From NCBI GenBank assembly GCA_000720375.1, contig JOAA01000016.1:124001-188000 (forward strand): a stretch of DNA of 64,000 nt, given 5' to 3'. The DNA comes from Rhodococcus rhodnii. GTDB lineage: Bacteria > Actinomycetota > Actinomycetes > Mycobacteriales > Pseudonocardiaceae. The number at the start of each line of letters is the position of its first letter. Position 1 is the stretch's first letter. The notes beneath the pieces were generated by a model. That model was not told the DNA's origin, did no database searches, and worked only from the letters and a program-made list of their open reading frames with translations. Positions 7,957-16,460 of this stretch are shown here, piece by piece. A program made the position numbers and the translations under genes.

Positions 7957-8896
7957 CATCGGCCTGATCGGAGCGACTCGGATCGCCGAGCGTGCGATTC
8001 TCGGGCCAGCGAGTCAGCAGGACAACGTGACAGTTCGTGCAGTCGCCGCGAGCGATGTCGTCCGTGCCCGGGAATTCGCTGCCAAGAACGGCATCGAGCG
8101 CGTGCACGAAGATTACGACGCGTTGGTCCGCGATCCGGACATCAACGTGGTTTACGTGTCGCTGCACAACTCGGCGCACCACGCGTGGGCGGTTAGTGCC
8201 GCGTCACAAGGAAAACATGTCATCGTCGAGAAGCCTTTGTGCCTGACGGCCGAACAGTTCGCGGACATCGACCGCGCCGCCACCGCGAACGGTGTTCGGG
8301 TCGTCGAGGCGATCCCGACGGCTGGGCATCCTTGGCAGGCAGCCGTCCGGGAGATCATCGACACTCGCGAGTTCGGCTCGCTGCGACGGGTTCACACCAG
8401 AATCCAGTTTCTCACCCCGGCCGACGGAAGCTACCGTACGCGTCCTGAACTGGGTGGTGGGATCTTCTTCGACTCCGCCAGTTATTGGCTGCAGGCCGTG
8501 CAATCCACGGTCGGTCTGGACGGCGCTTCGGGTGCGGGCGAATCCGCATTCGACGGTCCGAACGGGACAGACACGTCGTTCCAGGCCAGGCTGACGTGGG
8601 CTGACGGCACGCTAGCCACTTTGGACTGTTCGGTCGGCGAGAAACACGTCGCCGAAGTGGAGTTCTTCTTCACGTCGGCCTCGGTGCGGGTCAGGAACCT
8701 GCTCCGGCCGGTGGCGGCGGCGCTGCCGTTGAACCTGTCGATCAGGGGCGAGCGGACCGAGATCCGGTCCTTCCCGCCGATCGGGTACTACGACGCACAG
8801 CTGGATCGGTTGTTCACGACCGAAGACCCTGCGGGAGAGCGAGTCGCGTTGATGGCTGGGATCCACGCGGCAGCTCGGGGAGCTCTGGTCCGATGA
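7946..8896 (+). CDS. Gfo/Idh/MocA-family oxidoreductase
   Basis: This is a 316-residue NAD(P)-dependent dehydrogenase/reductase of the Gfo/Idh/MocA family, which acts on sugars, inositols and related polyols or ketones. It has an N-terminal Rossmann fold (GLIGATRIAE, slightly off the usual GxGxxG) and the family EKP motif with catalytic Lys96 (VEKPLC). The C-terminal domain is the expected alpha/beta sheet domain. It overlaps the ATP-grasp gene by 11 bp and the condensation-domain gene by 4 bp. In this cluster it may reduce or oxidise the acyl intermediate or the sugar part of the product. Confidence 0.85.
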   Translation: MRLDIGLIGATRIAERAILGPASQQDNVTVRAVAASDVVRAREFAAKNGIERVHEDYDALVRDPDINVVYVSLHNSAHHAWAVSAASQGKHVIVEKPLCLTAEQFADIDRAATANGVRVVEAIPTAGHPWQAAVREIIDTREFGSLRRVHTRIQFLTPADGSYRTRPELGGGIFFDSASYWLQAVQSTVGLDGASGAGESAFDGPNGTDTSFQARLTWADGTLATLDCSVGEKHVAEVEFFFTSASVRVRNLLRPVAAALPLNLSIRGERTEIRSFPPIGYYDAQLDRLFTTEDPAGERVALMAGIHAAARGALVR

Positions 8897-10059
8897 TGAT
8901 CAAGCCTTTGTCGGTGTGGCACCGGTTCGCGCTCAGCTTCAACGACGCGCGTCCCGAATACTCGACCGGGCCTTGGTTCACCATGAACGCCGTCGTCGAG
9001 GTGCGCGGACCGCTCGACGTCAGCCGTCTTGACCGGGCGTTCCAGGACCTGGTCAAGCGCAACGACCTGCTGCGCACCCGTCTTGAGGACGGCAAGCAGG
9101 TGATCCGGCCGGACGTCCCGGTCAAGCTCGAACTCTTCGACGACGACGAACTGCTGCACGTCCCCGTGGACGCCGGGAGCCTGACCCCGATCCGGCTGCG
9201 ACTCAGGCGCATCGAGACCGACCAGCACATGCTGTGCCTGCACATCCACCACCTGATGGCCGATCCGGTGACATTGTGGGCATTGCTCGACGAGCTCGCC
9301 GCTCTGTACCGAGGCCCGTTGCCCGCTCCCCTGGCGCAATACTGGCAATACGCCGAGGAGCAGGAACACCTGCTGGCGAATGGCCGCGCGGCGGCCGAGG
9401 AGTGGTGGCAGAAGTTCGCGGGCATCGGCGAATTCGCTGGGCCGCCTGACACACCAGCGGAGAACTTCGCGCTGCGGCAACGAATTCTCGACGCCGATGA
9501 AGTCCGGGAAATGGAACGGTTCTCTCGCGCACACCGCGGCAGCATGTTCGTCTCGGTGCTGGCCGGGTTCGCGGTCGCCATGGAGCCGTTCCTCTGGCCG
9601 GGCGATCACGTGCTGTTCAACACCTTGTTCAGCCGCCGCAATCGCCGGGAATGGCGGGCGTTGCCGGGACCGTGCACGGTGCCCGCGTACATACCCCTCC
9701 CGCGCCCGCCCGCATCGCTGAGCGGCGAGTATGTGGCAGCTGTCCGAGATGTGGTGCTTGGCGCCCAGCAACATGTAATGGATCCGCCCACTACCGCTGC
9801 GTGCCCGTTCGTCGAGTACCTGATGGACGCACGCCCGCAGGCGTTGGCGTTCGGTGAAGCGATGGGTGCCGTTGTCGACGCGGCCGGACCTCGTGACATC
9901 GGCCGAGCGGGCGCGTTGGGCATCCGGGCCCGCCGGACATCCGACGGCGAGCTGTTCGTGCACCTGAGTGGCAATGGGATCGGGTGGTCCAAGGAGCGGG
10001 TTTTGACCGTATGCGAGAAGCTGCCATGGCGAAGTCCTATTAGTACGGAGGTTTCGTGA
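8893..10059 (+). CDS. stand-alone condensation-domain protein
   Basis: This is a 388-residue protein related to NRPS condensation domains and the CoA-dependent acyltransferase superfamily. The active-site motif HHxxxD is intact (His119, His120, Asp124 in HIHHLMADP), and the N-terminal half shows the usual VVEVRGPLDVSRLDRAF start. It is shorter than a standard 430-450-residue domain, and the C-terminal half is the part I recognise less well. Such free enzymes form amides or esters between a carrier-bound acyl group and a second carrier or a soluble acceptor, so this is the likely step releasing the cargo from the carrier protein. Confidence 0.8.
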   Translation: MMIKPLSVWHRFALSFNDARPEYSTGPWFTMNAVVEVRGPLDVSRLDRAFQDLVKRNDLLRTRLEDGKQVIRPDVPVKLELFDDDELLHVPVDAGSLTPIRLRLRRIETDQHMLCLHIHHLMADPVTLWALLDELAALYRGPLPAPLAQYWQYAEEQEHLLANGRAAAEEWWQKFAGIGEFAGPPDTPAENFALRQRILDADEVREMERFSRAHRGSMFVSVLAGFAVAMEPFLWPGDHVLFNTLFSRRNRREWRALPGPCTVPAYIPLPRPPASLSGEYVAAVRDVVLGAQQHVMDPPTTAACPFVEYLMDARPQALAFGEAMGAVVDAAGPRDIGRAGALGIRARRTSDGELFVHLSGNGIGWSKERVLTVCEKLPWRSPISTEVS

Positions 10060-10961
10060 CCAAGCGGGTGCTGTCATCCGATGAGCTGGACAGCGTGCTG
10101 AAGAGGTGCGGCATCGATCCCGCTGAAGTCCAGGTGCGGGACGAACTGGCCGAGGGCACGTACAACACCGCCTACCGCATCCGGACCGCTGATTCGGGCT
10201 ACATCCTCAAGGTCGCACCGGATCCGGCGTCGCCTTCGCTGACGTACGAACGCGGCCTGATGGCCACCGAAGCGGTGTTCTACCAAGAGGCTGCGGGGCT
10301 GCCCGTCCCACACGCGGTGCACGCCGAGCGGGATTTCCTGCTGATGACCGAACTGCCGGGCAAGCCGTGGTATCCGCAGAAGCTCGACGACGACCTGACC
10401 GCCAAGCTACGCGGTGAGCTCGGCGCGATCGTGGCGGGTCTACATAGGATCAGTGGAATCGGATTCGGTTACCCGCAAATGGGTCTGCACGACTCGTGGC
10501 GATCGGCGTTCCGCGCGATGGTCACAGCGGTGCTCGCCGATGCCGAGCGGTACTCCGTCGAACTTCCCGTCCCGGCTGCGAAGATCACGGCGGCACTGGA
10601 CTCACCGGCTTTCGACGACGTGACGACGCCGGTCCTGGTGCATTTCGACTTGTGGAAGGGCAACATCCTGATCGACGACTCGCGGATCACCGGTCTGATC
10701 GACGGTGAGCGCGCGTTCTGGGGCGACCCGCTGGCCGAGATGGTGTCGCTCGCGCTGTTCGGCGACATCCGCAAGGACAACGCTTTCCTTGCCGGGTACG
10801 GACATGTGGAGTTCACCGAATCGGCGTCGTTCAGGTTGGCGTTCTACAAGGTCTACCTGTACCTGATCATGCTGACCGAGGTCGTGCCGAGAAACAGCTA
10901 TGACGCGGCGATGCACAAACTGGTGACCAAGTGCTTGCTCGAATCGGCGGCCGAGCTGTGA
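10056..10961 (+). CDS. APH-like small-molecule kinase
   Basis: This is a 301-residue kinase of the aminoglycoside phosphotransferase/choline kinase superfamily. The catalytic loop HFDLWKGN (His196, Asp198, Asn203) matches HxDxxxxN and is followed by the metal-binding IDGER. The family phosphorylates hydroxyls on aminoglycosides, choline, homoserine or amine-bearing sugars. The GTG start overlaps the previous stop by 4 bases. In this operon it could phosphorylate a biosynthetic intermediate or keep the product inactive until export; the sequence does not decide which. Confidence 0.85.
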   Translation: MTKRVLSSDELDSVLKRCGIDPAEVQVRDELAEGTYNTAYRIRTADSGYILKVAPDPASPSLTYERGLMATEAVFYQEAAGLPVPHAVHAERDFLLMTELPGKPWYPQKLDDDLTAKLRGELGAIVAGLHRISGIGFGYPQMGLHDSWRSAFRAMVTAVLADAERYSVELPVPAAKITAALDSPAFDDVTTPVLVHFDLWKGNILIDDSRITGLIDGERAFWGDPLAEMVSLALFGDIRKDNAFLAGYGHVEFTESASFRLAFYKVYLYLIMLTEVVPRNSYDAAMHKLVTKCLLESAAEL

Positions 10962-11974
10962 TCGAGGTCCTGACGTCCGGCGTGGCCCTCGGCGTGCACG
11001 TGCCGGGGCTGCTGTTGGCCGATCGCCTGCGAGAACGTGGAGTCGACGTCCACGTATCGGTGCTGGAGCGAATGCTGCCCCCGGAAACCCTGGAAACGAC
11101 GACGAAGATGAAGTGGGCCTTCCATCGTGACTTCCGAGTCGCGTTGGTGGGGCAACGAGTCGCGCGAGAAGTCGCGATTCCTCACTCTGCCCAGGAAGCG
11201 ATGCTGGCTTCGTGGCGGTCGCGCAACGTCAGCCGGTTCGTGGTGTTCTCCGGATTCTGGCTGCCGATCCTGGAAAGATACGGCGCCGCTGAGGTCGATG
11301 TGTGCCACGTGGACTCCGTGGTGTCACCCTCGTTCCAGAAGGTCAAAACGTCGTTGAGTCCACGCCCGATCTGGCTGGCCAATGCGGACGAGGGAACGTT
11401 GCCGTACAGCATCCCAGTCACGCATTCGCCGCCGATCCCGTGGGAGTCAAGGGCTCGGCGACTGCTCGTGCACGGCGGCGGTTGGGGCATGGGAACGTAT
11501 CGCGAACGTGCCGTCGAGCTGCGATCGCACGGGTTCTCGCTTGACGTCGTGGCCTACGAAGAGCGCGACATCTCGCCCGACCCAGGCATCCGGCACTTCA
11601 TGATCGACCCGACGTGGCACCCGTGGCACGACGACGGCTACCCACCCTTCGGCGAGGTCAACTCCGGTTTCACGCGCACCAAGGGCCACCACGGCTCGTT
11701 CAACCTGACACAGTCCGTCGTGGCAACGGTCAGCAAGCCAGGCGGCGGCACCCTGCTGGACTCGCTGTGGTCAGCCACTCCGGCTGTGCTGCTCGAACCG
11801 TTCGGCGCCCACGAGGAACGTAACGCATCGCTGTGGGAGCATCTCGGCTTCGGTATTCCGTTCGACAAATGGCGCGATTCCGGCTTCGATATGGCCATGG
11901 TGGAGAAGCTGCACAACGCTCTGCTGGCGGCCAGGGAGTCCCTTGTGGACTATTCGACGGAGCTGGCCGGATGA
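10958..11974 (+). CDS. GT-B fold glycosyltransferase
   Basis: This is a 338-residue glycosyltransferase of the UGT/MurG-like GT-B type. The C-terminal donor-binding region is clear (SKPGGGTLLDSLW followed by LLEPFGAHEERN), and the N-terminal half has the TSGVALGVHVPGLLLADRL loop typical of the acceptor domain. I chose the GTG at 10958 because it overlaps the kinase stop by 4 bases like the other junctions in this operon; a TTG 27 bp upstream is possible. It would attach a nucleotide-activated sugar to the product or an intermediate. No sugar-nucleotide biosynthesis genes are nearby, so a common cellular donor is likely. Confidence 0.82.
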   Translation: MIEVLTSGVALGVHVPGLLLADRLRERGVDVHVSVLERMLPPETLETTTKMKWAFHRDFRVALVGQRVAREVAIPHSAQEAMLASWRSRNVSRFVVFSGFWLPILERYGAAEVDVCHVDSVVSPSFQKVKTSLSPRPIWLANADEGTLPYSIPVTHSPPIPWESRARRLLVHGGGWGMGTYRERAVELRSHGFSLDVVAYEERDISPDPGIRHFMIDPTWHPWHDDGYPPFGEVNSGFTRTKGHHGSFNLTQSVVATVSKPGGGTLLDSLWSATPAVLLEPFGAHEERNASLWEHLGFGIPFDKWRDSGFDMAMVEKLHNALLAARESLVDYSTELAG

Positions 11975-12438
11975 ACACGGTCTGGCAAGCCTGCCCGGAC
12001 GATTGGGAGACGTTCATGGACGTCCGCCTTGAGTCCCTTGCCGACGCCCCGGACGCCTTCGGCTCGACCTTGCAGAAAGAGATCACCTACAGCGAGGCCG
12101 ACTGGCGGAGAGGACTGACCATGTCAGTGGTTTTCCTCGGCAGCCGTAACGGCAAGGTGCAGTCGATCGCTTCGGCGTTTCCCCTGGAGGGCGACGAGGT
12201 CGAACTGGTCAGGATCTGGACGCACCCCGACGCCCGCGGAACCGGCCTGGCAGCCCAGACCGTCGGCGCAGTCCTGAACTGGGCCAAGGGAAAGACCGTA
12301 ACCCTGTGGGTCGGCGAAAAGAACGTCGCGGCTGAACGCTTCTACACCAAGCTGGGCTTCGAACGCACCGGCAAACGCGGACCGCTGCCCCGAGACGAAT
12401 CCATCATGGAAGTCGAAATGGTGCTACGCGCGCACTGA
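11971..12438 (+). CDS. GNAT-family N-acetyltransferase
   Basis: This is a 155-residue GNAT protein, the last gene of the operon. The acetyl-CoA-binding region is seen as VRIWTHPDARGTGLAAQTV and the C-terminal NVAAERFYTKLGFERTG is typical. The ATG overlaps the glycosyltransferase stop (ATGA). It may acetylate the product, as a biosynthetic or self-protection step. The 3' end overlaps the convergent gpgS gene by 15 bp, so there is no room for a separate terminator between the two. Confidence 0.85.
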   Translation: MNTVWQACPDDWETFMDVRLESLADAPDAFGSTLQKEITYSEADWRRGLTMSVVFLGSRNGKVQSIASAFPLEGDEVELVRIWTHPDARGTGLAAQTVGAVLNWAKGKTVTLWVGEKNVAAERFYTKLGFERTGKRGPLPRDESIMEVEMVLRAH

Positions 12439-13335
12439 TCTCATCGGCGGCCGGTCGGCCACCTCTATCGTCTTTGTGTCCGGCAGCCACTCGCCCGCCA
12501 CCTGCACAAACTGCGTCAGCTCGGTCGAGCCGTCAATGTCGCACCGGTGCAACATAGCGCCAAGGATCTGGCTCGCCATCACGCCAAGCTGCAGCAAATT
12601 CCGATTCCTGTGCTTCCGAACACCCAGGTTGACCTGAGCGACCGCATCCAGGCCGTACGAAGAGTGCGCATCAAGCAGCAGCCCGATCTCGACCGCATAC
12701 CCCGCCGCGAAAGACACCGACTCCAAGAACTCCCGAGTCCCGGCGTACTCCCCACCAAGCGGTTGCACGAGACCGGAGAGCTCCGGCCGCAAAGCGTTCA
12801 GCAGCGGCCGAGCGAGCAACTCCGTGACCCGCCCACCACCTGTGCCATAGTCCTCAGTCTCCAAGCGCAGAGGCCGCCGGTAGAAACCCTTGACCAGGTG
12901 AACGTCCTCGGTCAGCAAAGGCCCCAGCAACGCGGGAACGAAAGCCGGATCCGGGTCGACCAGGTCCGCGTCCAGAAAAACGATCAAGTCCCCGGTCGTC
13001 GCCGCCAACGACCGCCACAGCACTTCTCCCTTGCCCGGCAAGGGTTCCAAAAAAGGAAGCACGTCCTCCCGACGCACCACCCGTGCACCCGCAGCCAAGG
13101 CGACTTCCGCCGTCCGGTCAGTCGAACCCGAATCCATCACAACGATCTCGTCCACAAGCGACCCAAGCAACGGCCGAACCGTACGCACGACCTCGCCGAC
13201 GGTCTCCTCTTCGTCCAACGCGGGCAACACCACGCTGACCGTACGATCGCCTTTGGCGGCGCACAGTTCCGTCACTGTCCACTGTGGCTCTTGCCAGGTT
13301 CGAGCGGCGAACCATTCCCGTGCAGCTGGGTTCAC
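12424..13335 (-). CDS. gpgS: glucosyl-3-phosphoglycerate synthase
   Basis: This is a family-2 glycosyltransferase of 303 residues that makes glucosyl-3-phosphoglycerate from an NDP-glucose and 3-phosphoglycerate, the first step of methylglucose lipopolysaccharide/glucosylglycerate synthesis. It shows VSVVLPALDEEETVGEVV at the N-terminus, the metal-binding DADLVD, and the VKGFYRRPL and GGRVTELLARPLLN stretches I associate with GpgS. The GTG start overlaps the folP2 stop by 4 bases; the open frame upstream of it is only readthrough in another gene. Linkage to folP2 is the same as in M. tuberculosis (Rv1207-Rv1208, from memory). Confidence 0.9.
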   Translation of the reverse strand: MNPAAREWFAARTWQEPQWTVTELCAAKGDRTVSVVLPALDEEETVGEVVRTVRPLLGSLVDEIVVMDSGSTDRTAEVALAAGARVVRREDVLPFLEPLPGKGEVLWRSLAATTGDLIVFLDADLVDPDPAFVPALLGPLLTEDVHLVKGFYRRPLRLETEDYGTGGGRVTELLARPLLNALRPELSGLVQPLGGEYAGTREFLESVSFAAGYAVEIGLLLDAHSSYGLDAVAQVNLGVRKHRNRNLLQLGVMASQILGAMLHRCDIDGSTELTQFVQVAGEWLPDTKTIEVADRPPMRSVRA

Positions 13336-14201
13336 GCGAGCGCTCGCAGGACTCGCGTTGGCGGGCGGGTGCCCGCGATGCTGGCGACCATCTCGACCAC
13401 CTTCCTTGTCTGTCGTACTTGGTGAGCCCGGAACACTCGAGCGCCGGTCCACGCGGCCACCGATGTCGCGGCCAGTGTGCCGTCGACCCGGTCGGTCAGA
13501 TCCACGCCCAGTGTTTCGCCTACGAAGTCCTTGTTGGACAACGCCATCAGCACCGGCCAGCCGGTGGCCACCAGTTCGTCGAGGCGCCGCAGCAGTTCCA
13601 GGCCGTGCCAGGTGTTCTTGCCGAAGTCGTGCGTCGGGTCGATCAGCACTCCCTCCGCCGGCACCCCCAGTTCGACCATCCGGTTCGCGCGCGCCACCAG
13701 TTCTTCGGCCACTTCGGCCACCACGTCCCGGTAGTGCACGCGGTGCGGGTCCGTTCGCGGCTGGACGCCTCCGGTGTGCGAACACACGATGCCCACGCCG
13801 AATTCGGCCGCGACTTCCGCCAGTCTCGGGTCGACTCCCGCCCAGGTGTCGTTCAACAGATCCGCGCCTGCTTCACACGCCGCGCGGCCCACTTCGTGAC
13901 GCCACGTGTCTACGCTGATCACCACGTCGGGGAATTTTTCCCGGACCGCTGCCACGAATGGGATCACCCGGCGTAGTTCCTCCGACGTGTCCACGATCTC
14001 GCCGTGTGACCCCGCTCGCACGCCGCCGATGTCCACGATGTCCGCGCCTTCGGCCACCGCGCGTGCGACCGCCGTCATGGCGGCCTCGTCACCGAACGTG
14101 GCGCCACGGTCGTAGAAGGAGTCCTTCGTGCGGTTGACGATCGCCATCACCAGCGCACGGTTCTGGGCCACCTCACGGGTACCGAACTTGAGGGGTCGCA
14201 C
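13332..14201 (-). CDS. folP2: dihydropteroate synthase-like protein, FolP2 type
   Basis: This is a 289-residue TIM-barrel protein of the dihydropteroate synthase family. The first motif reads MAIVNRTKDSFYDRG instead of the usual NVTPDSFSDGG, and the second reads DIGGVRAGSHGE in place of the DIGGESTRPG loop. The FGK of the pterin site is kept (THDFGKNT). These changes match the FolP2 group, whose mycobacterial member is reported not to act as a dihydropteroate synthase. It is co-transcribed with gpgS. The ATG is followed by a stretch (FGTREVAQNRALVMAIVN) that fits this group. Confidence 0.85.
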   Translation of the reverse strand: MRPLKFGTREVAQNRALVMAIVNRTKDSFYDRGATFGDEAAMTAVARAVAEGADIVDIGGVRAGSHGEIVDTSEELRRVIPFVAAVREKFPDVVISVDTWRHEVGRAACEAGADLLNDTWAGVDPRLAEVAAEFGVGIVCSHTGGVQPRTDPHRVHYRDVVAEVAEELVARANRMVELGVPAEGVLIDPTHDFGKNTWHGLELLRRLDELVATGWPVLMALSNKDFVGETLGVDLTDRVDGTLAATSVAAWTGARVFRAHQVRQTRKVVEMVASIAGTRPPTRVLRALA

Positions 14202-14304
14202 CCGGTGATCCTGCCACGCACCGCCGTGAAGTTACTTACCGCGAAGACCGATTTAACAATCCGTCTCTTACAGTGGACCTATCCCCCACCGCAGGAGGCT
14301 CCCC

Positions 14305-14973
14305 TTGTTCTACCGCGCACTGCGTGCCGTCTGCGTCCTGATCGCGAAGGCGCTGTTCCGTCCTCGGGTCGAAGGCCTGGAGAACATCCCGGCCAAGGGC
14401 GCGGTGATCCTGGCGAGCAATCACCTGTCCGTCTTCGACAGCATCCTGATCCCGCTGGTCGTCACCAGGCAGGTGAACTTCCTCGCCAAGGAGGAGTACT
14501 TCCTCGGCCGTTCGCCGTACAAGCGTTTGCGGGCCGCGTTCATGCGGGCGATCGGCCAGGTTCCGGTGCAGCGCGGGCAGGCGCGCGCGGGTGTCGCCGC
14601 CCTTGAGGCCGCGAGCAAGGTCCTCGAGCAGGGCAACGTCTTCGGGATCTACCCGGAGGGCACGCGGTCGCGCGATCTGCGCCTGCACCGCGGCCACACG
14701 GGCGTCGGCCAGCTCGCGCTGAGCTGCGGTGTGCCGGTCGTGCCGATGGCGGTGATCGGCACCGAGCGGATTCAGCCCCCTGGCCAGCGTTTTCCCCGGC
14801 CGAGCCGGGTCACCATCCGAATTGGCAAGCCATTGAACTTTTCTCGTTACGACCGCATGCACGCGTCGCCGGCCATTCGCCGCGCGGTTACCGACGAGAT
14901 CATGTACGCGATCATGGAACTGTCCGGACAGGAATACGTGGACGCATACCACAAACTGCCCGACGCGGCCTGA
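14305..14973 (+). CDS. 1-acylglycerol-3-phosphate O-acyltransferase family protein
   Basis: This is a PlsC-family acyltransferase of 222 residues for phospholipid synthesis at the inner face of the membrane. The catalytic NHxxxxD motif appears as NHLSVFD near residue 39 and the glycerol-phosphate-binding motif as YPEGTRS; there is a short hydrophobic N-terminus. AGGAGG six bases upstream of a TTG fixes the start at 14305 even though no ATG or GTG is available there. It stands alone, divergent from folP2. Its exact acceptor is not readable. Confidence 0.87.
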   Translation: MFYRALRAVCVLIAKALFRPRVEGLENIPAKGAVILASNHLSVFDSILIPLVVTRQVNFLAKEEYFLGRSPYKRLRAAFMRAIGQVPVQRGQARAGVAALEAASKVLEQGNVFGIYPEGTRSRDLRLHRGHTGVGQLALSCGVPVVPMAVIGTERIQPPGQRFPRPSRVTIRIGKPLNFSRYDRMHASPAIRRAVTDEIMYAIMELSGQEYVDAYHKLPDAA

Positions 14974-15003
14974 CGCGCTTATACCACACCTCGCTGAGCC
15001 GTC

Positions 15004-15024
15004 CTTGTGAATGGTGATCACAAG
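15004..15024. promoter_or_regulatory. inverted repeat CTTGTGA-N7-TCACAAG
   Basis: There is a perfect 7-bp inverted repeat with a 7-bp spacer in the 228-bp gap between the acyltransferase and the peroxidase locus. It resembles a Crp-family dyad, but the spacer is one base longer than the usual six. The rest of the gap holds AT-rich promoter-like sequence (ggactattattcagc) and a purine-rich run before the peroxidase start. I see no gene in it. Confidence 0.3.
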
Positions 15025-15201
15025 ATCGGACGAATCGACGACCGGATTTGCTGCGGTCCGTACATGACTACGCAGCCAATTGGACTATTATTCAGCTGAT
15101 CGAGTGAATCACCTTGAAGGTGCTGCTAGGCTCGGGCTCACTGGATGTAGGGGACGGCGATGGGGGCCGTTCCCGCGACCAGGGGGAATCCAGGGGGATT
15201 C

Positions 15202-16399
15202 ATGAGTGACGAAGGTGCGGACGCGGCTGCCCGCAAACTGCCGCTCCGACATTCCGACGATATACAGGGCGACATTCTCGCCGGGTTTCGCAAGGACCAC
15301 GAAACGGTCCTGCTCCTGCGCTTTCCCGACGACCCGCGCCCCGTCCGGAAATGGCTGCGCCAGCTGATCCCGCAGATCTCGACGACCCGCCAGGTCGCCG
15401 CGTTCAACAGCGAATTCAGCGCCGCGCGGCACACCTTCGCGGGCACCGATCCGGCCGGGCTGAGCGCCACCTGGGTGAACCTCAGCCTCACGTACACCGG
15501 GCTGAAGTTCCTGATGGGGACCGAGCCCTTCCCCGACAAGACACCGCGCGGCGTGCAGGCGTTCGTGCAGGGGGCATTCGCCCGCGCGGGGATCGTGCTC
15601 ACGTTCGCGTCCGACGAGCAGGCCAAGCTCGAACTCCGCGCGTCCGAACTGCGGGTCGGCGAAGGCAAAGGACACGAGCACTTCGGGTTCAAGGACGGCA
15701 TCAGCCAGCCCGGGGTGCGTGATTTCGACCGGCCCGACCCACGAGACCCGATTCACGTCGACGGCAAACCGGGCACCCGGATCCTGCCGGCCGGCGAGTT
15801 CGTGGCCGGGCACCCAAAGCTGACCGGGGACGCGCCCCCACTGCCGGAATGGACCCGCAACGGGTTCGTTCCAGGTGGTGCGACGGCTGACACAAGACGT
15901 GCCGGCCTGGTGGGCGCAGGCCGGTGCCGCGCGCAGGCAGCTCGACAAGGAGGGGGTCGAACTGCCTCCCGGCACCGGCACAGAGTGGCTGGCCGCCCGG
16001 GTGGTCGGCAGGTGGCGTTCGGGTGCGTCGGTGGCGCACAACCCGAACACCGAACCACCGACCAAACCGGGCGCGCCGGACGACAACCTGATCAGCTACG
16101 CCGACGACGAGCACGGTCACACCACACCGCATTTCGCCCATATCCGGAAAACCAACCCGCGTGATGGCCTCGGCGATTTCAAGAATGCCGACACGCGCCG
16201 CATCATCCGCCGCGGAATCCCGTACGGCCGGCCTTTCGACCCGTCAGCGGGCGCGGGTCACGGGCCGGACGCCACCTTGAAATTGGACACGAAGCCAGCA
16301 GGAACAAAGCTGCACTTCGCACAGTTCGTGCGAACGGAGGGGACAGTCTATGCTTTCGCGCCATCGCTCAGCACCCTGCGTGACCTCGCAGGACGATAG
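15202..16399 (+). pseudogene. Dyp-type peroxidase interrupted by a frameshift
   Basis: Two overlapping reading frames together spell a Dyp-type haem peroxidase of about 400 residues. The first frame (ATG 15202, after a GGGGG site) has the family GFKDGISQPG motif with the GxxDG aspartate and runs into EWTRNG. The expected continuation SFQVVRRLTQDV is found in the +1 frame from about 15867 to the stop at 16399, which includes RRIIRRGIPYG. Reading one T instead of two at 15865-15866 restores a single ORF. No Tat or Sec signal is seen. It is either a genuine broken gene or a sequencing error; the rest of the gene shows no decay. Confidence 0.8.
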
Positions 16400-16414
16400 G
16401 GACATGTAAAACCC

Positions 16415-16460
16415 CTCGTGAGTGTTTTGGCCGGTTCTAACCGGCCAAAACACTCACGAG
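16415..16460. terminator. perfect 20-bp inverted repeat between convergent genes
   Basis: CTCGTGAGTGTTTTGGCCGG and its exact reverse complement flank a 6-base loop (ttctaa). On the minus side the stem is followed by GGGGTTTT, and on the plus side by CTTTTCC, so it can terminate both the peroxidase locus and the convergent LOG genes. One arm also encodes the last residues and stop of the LOG protein (KLVSVLAG). Confidence 0.75.

Noticed and set aside
12424..13785. A longer gpgS reading frame that continues through folP2
   Set aside because: The upstream part is low-complexity Arg/Pro/Gly sequence antisense to or out of frame with folP2; the GTG overlap at 13335 is the real start.
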